Assembly: GCF_019038465.1 (NCBI RefSeq)
Contig: NZ_JAFKRH010000038.1
Span: 1 to 64,000, forward strand
Reading direction: 5' to 3'
Source: Synechococcus sp. CCY 0621
GTDB lineage: Bacteria > Cyanobacteriota > Cyanobacteriia > PCC-6307 > Cyanobiaceae
Length of the DNA: 64,000 bases
In this document: positions 61,889 through 64,000 of the stretch, piece after piece
Layout: each line of letters opens with the position of its first letter
Position numbering within the stretch: position 1 is the first letter of the stretch
Translations under genes and position numbers: made by a program
The notes under the pieces: generated by a model
Database searches by the model: none
Seen by the model: the letters and a program-made list of their open reading frames with translations, nothing else
Told to the model about the DNA's origin: nothing

Positions 61889-64000
61889 ATGCCAGCGCCG
61901 AAAGCCAATTCCCAGCTTTCCGGAGCAACAGCGCAGGCGGGCCAGACGCTGGTGGCGGCGCCGGCAGGGTTTGTGGTGGCGGAGTATCAGGGCGGCCAGG
62001 AAAAGGAAGGCGGTGGCTTCGATGTGCGTGATCTGCTGCAGGTGTTCCGGCGGCGGCAGAAACCGTTTCTGATCACCGTGGCGCTGATCACCGCCGTGCA
62101 GGCGGCGCGCACCTTGCATGAGCGCTATGTCAATCCGGTGTATGCGGGCAATTTCACGCTGTTGATTTCCGATCCGGTCAACGAACCGGAGGAATCCTCG
62201 GGGAATGCGGAGGCGGGTGCCCTGGCCTCGCTGGCGCGCAACAGCTCGTCGGTGGATCTGCCGACCCTGATGCAGGTGCTGCAGAGCCGTTCGGTGCTGG
62301 ATCCAGTGTTCGAGGCCCTGAAGAAGGAGGGCGTGGCCCCGAAGGCGTTTCCCAGCATCACGGTGGGGATGACGAAAGAGGTGAGCCGGGATGCGGGGCC
62401 TTCCTTCGGGGTGGTGGGGGTGCAGGGCAGGGGCTCGGATCCCCAGGCGCTGAAGCGGGGCCTGGAGCTCACGGAGAAGGCCTACCTGGCCTGGGCCACC
62501 AGCCAGCGCCAGGAACGGCTGAGCGATGGGGTGCGCTTTCTGGAGCAACAGGAACCACGGCTGCGCAGCAACAGTGAACGGCTGCAGCTGAACCTGCAGC
62601 GCTTCCGGGAAGCCAACACGCTGATCCAACCCAGCGAGGAGGCCGTGGCCCTGCGGACCCAGCTTGAGCAGCTGCAGCAACGGCGGCTGGCGCAGCAAGG
62701 GGAGCAGAGGCGGCTGCAGGAACTGCGCGCCGACGTGGCCAGTGGCCGGCTGGCGGCGCGAGCGTTCACCATCACTGGCGAGGAGGGCAACTCCACAGAG
62801 GGTGGAGCCGGTGCCACGGCCTCCGGTGGCGGTTCGGTGTCGGCCAACCTGCCCGGCCAGTCGCAGTTGGATGAACTGCAGCGGCTGGAGCAGGAGATCG
62901 CCGAGGCGGAGGCCAACTTCCAACCGGGCTCGGCGGTGCTGGCGTCGTTGAAGGCGTCGCGGGCGTCGCTGCTGCCGCGGGTCCAGGAGAAACAACTGCA
63001 GGCCGTGGATGCGGCCCTGCGCCAGAACGGCAATGCGATCAACACCACCCAGGCCCAGATCGGCCGCCTGGAGCGGCAATTCCAGAACCAACCGGAACTG
63101 CTGCGGGAGTTCGAGAGCATCCAGAAACGCCTGCAGATCGCCGATGGCAATCTGGAGAGCTATCTGCGGGCCCGGGAGCAATTTCAGCTGGAGATCGCCC
63201 AGCGCAGTTCCCCCTGGAAAGTGATCTCCGCCGCCCAGGTGAGTGATGTGCCGGTGGAGCCTTCCCTGGGCCGGGGCCTGGTGGAAGGACTGTTGCTGGG
63301 GCTGCTGGGCGGGGCGGCGGTGGCCTTCCTGCGTGAGCGGCTCGACCACGTGTTCCACAGCCCCCAGGAGGTGCGGGAAGAACTGAACCTGCCGCTTCTC
63401 GGCCACATGCCCTACGTGGCGTTCTTTGATGGGGTGCGGCGCGAGAAACGCTTCCTGATCGGTGAGCTCGACCAGCAGAGCGCCGGGGCGGCTGGCTACC
63501 AGCGCTTCTTTTACCAGGAATCGCTGCGCAACCTGTACACAAGCCTGCGCTTTCTGAGCACCGACAAGCCGCTGCGGTCGGTGGCGATCACCAGCACGAT
63601 GCCAGCAGAGGGCAAGAGCCTGCTGAACGTGCTGCTGGCCAAAACCCTGTGCGAACTGGGCCAGCGGGTGCTGCTGGTGGATGGCGACCTGCGCAAACCG
63701 CAGATCCACCACCGCCTGGGGCTCGACAACCTGCGCGGGCTGAGCAACCTGCTCACCGAGGAGGCCGCCGACTGGCGGCAGGTGGTGCAGCCGGTGCCCA
63801 ACTACCCCGGCTGGAGTGTGCTCACGGCAGGGCTGCTGCCCCCCGATCCGCCGCGGCTGCTGGGCTCGGAGCGCATGGACCAGATCGTGCGAGCACTGGC
63901 CGACAGCGGCGAGTTCGATCTGATCCTGTACGACACGCCACCAGCACTGGGCCTGGCCGATGCGGCGCTGATCGCCCAGCATCTCGATGGGATCATCCTG
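61889..64000 (+). CDS. Polysaccharide co-polymerase with tyrosine kinase domain (BY-kinase, Wzc-like), cut by the window edge
   Basis: A frame of 704 codons open to the last base, so the C-terminus is missing. N-terminal Wzz-type part: FDVRDLLQVFRRRQKPFLIT with one membrane segment near residues 60-75, a long coiled coil (about 210-420), and a second membrane segment near 465-485 (GLVEGLLLGLLGGAAVAFLR). The cytoplasmic kinase follows: Walker A TSTMPAEGKSLLNVLL, Walker A' VLLVDGDLRKP, and Walker B-like LILYDTPPALGLADAALI. It regulates chain length and export together with the Wza-like protein. The ATG at 61889 begins a Gln-rich N-terminus. A Tyr-rich tail is expected beyond the window. Confidence 0.92.
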   Translation, partial: MPAPKANSQLSGATAQAGQTLVAAPAGFVVAEYQGGQEKEGGGFDVRDLLQVFRRRQKPFLITVALITAVQAARTLHERYVNPVYAGNFTLLISDPVNEPEESSGNAEAGALASLARNSSSVDLPTLMQVLQSRSVLDPVFEALKKEGVAPKAFPSITVGMTKEVSRDAGPSFGVVGVQGRGSDPQALKRGLELTEKAYLAWATSQRQERLSDGVRFLEQQEPRLRSNSERLQLNLQRFREANTLIQPSEEAVALRTQLEQLQQRRLAQQGEQRRLQELRADVASGRLAARAFTITGEEGNSTEGGAGATASGGGSVSANLPGQSQLDELQRLEQEIAEAEANFQPGSAVLASLKASRASLLPRVQEKQLQAVDAALRQNGNAINTTQAQIGRLERQFQNQPELLREFESIQKRLQIADGNLESYLRAREQFQLEIAQRSSPWKVISAAQVSDVPVEPSLGRGLVEGLLLGLLGGAAVAFLRERLDHVFHSPQEVREELNLPLLGHMPYVAFFDGVRREKRFLIGELDQQSAGAAGYQRFFYQESLRNLYTSLRFLSTDKPLRSVAITSTMPAEGKSLLNVLLAKTLCELGQRVLLVDGDLRKPQIHHRLGLDNLRGLSNLLTEEAADWRQVVQPVPNYPGWSVLTAGLLPPDPPRLLGSERMDQIVRALADSGEFDLILYDTPPALGLADAALIAQHLDGIIL

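Noticed and set aside
61865-63982. A 705-codon minus-strand frame
   Set aside because: Antisense to the BY-kinase gene, which has clear motifs and runs off the window edge.
1-64000. CRISPR array or other short spaced repeats
   Set aside because: No regularly spaced repeat was seen anywhere in the window.

Overview
The window is high-GC DNA from a picocyanobacterium of the Cyanobium/Synechococcus type. The evidence is a cytochrome c6 gene (petJ), a high-light-inducible protein, a Ycf51-family gene, an HpsJ-like protein, glgB, hemE, clpB and a cyanobacterial metallothionein, all in one G+C-rich background. No rRNA, CRISPR array or intact insertion sequence is visible. One tRNA, tRNA-Pro(UGG), lies at about 35.7 kb.

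The window has two parts. From about 1 to 38 kb it is accessory DNA: short operons separated by pseudogenes, transposase scraps and repeats. In order it holds a PEP-CTERM-like secreted protein with an HpsJ-like membrane protein; a three-gene operon of a DM13 protein, a b561-like DUF4079 membrane protein and a cyclodipeptide synthase; decayed transporter, methyltransferase and VKOR genes; a MerR regulator with a Cd/Zn P-type ATPase and two matching MerR-type operators; a DUF305/DUF302 pair; a MurJ / ATP-grasp ligase / KamA / VanW envelope cluster; a small hli operon; an AT-richer FAD oxidoreductase; a metallothionein/CDGSH unit present in two copies 14 kb apart; a fatty acid hydroxylase beside a two-component system; and a PilZ protein. 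From about 38.3 kb to the end the DNA is mostly compact housekeeping: tamB-ROK kinase-proA-folB with overlapping or near-contiguous genes, ycf51, a CocE/NonD hydrolase, glgB, hemE, petJ, clpB and the start of an exopolysaccharide export locus (Wza-like protein and a tyrosine kinase cut by the window edge).

The most unusual gene is the cyclodipeptide synthase (4213-5091, minus strand). Its catalytic Ser, Tyr, Glu and Tyr fall at exactly the spacing of AlbC. It also carries an N-terminal zinc-ribbon-like segment resembling the GDCCVxC family, with two of that family's signature cysteines replaced. It is translationally coupled to the DUF4079 gene, and a damaged second copy of the DUF4079 3' end lies just beyond it, which suggests insertion into an existing DM13-DUF4079 operon.

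Metal handling is the second theme: the P-type ATPase, its regulator and operators, a decayed VKOR gene under one operator, a decayed DMT exporter with a His-rich tail, and duplicated metallothionein genes. Many genes in the accessory part are broken by single stops or frameshifts, so the region is being lost as well as gained.
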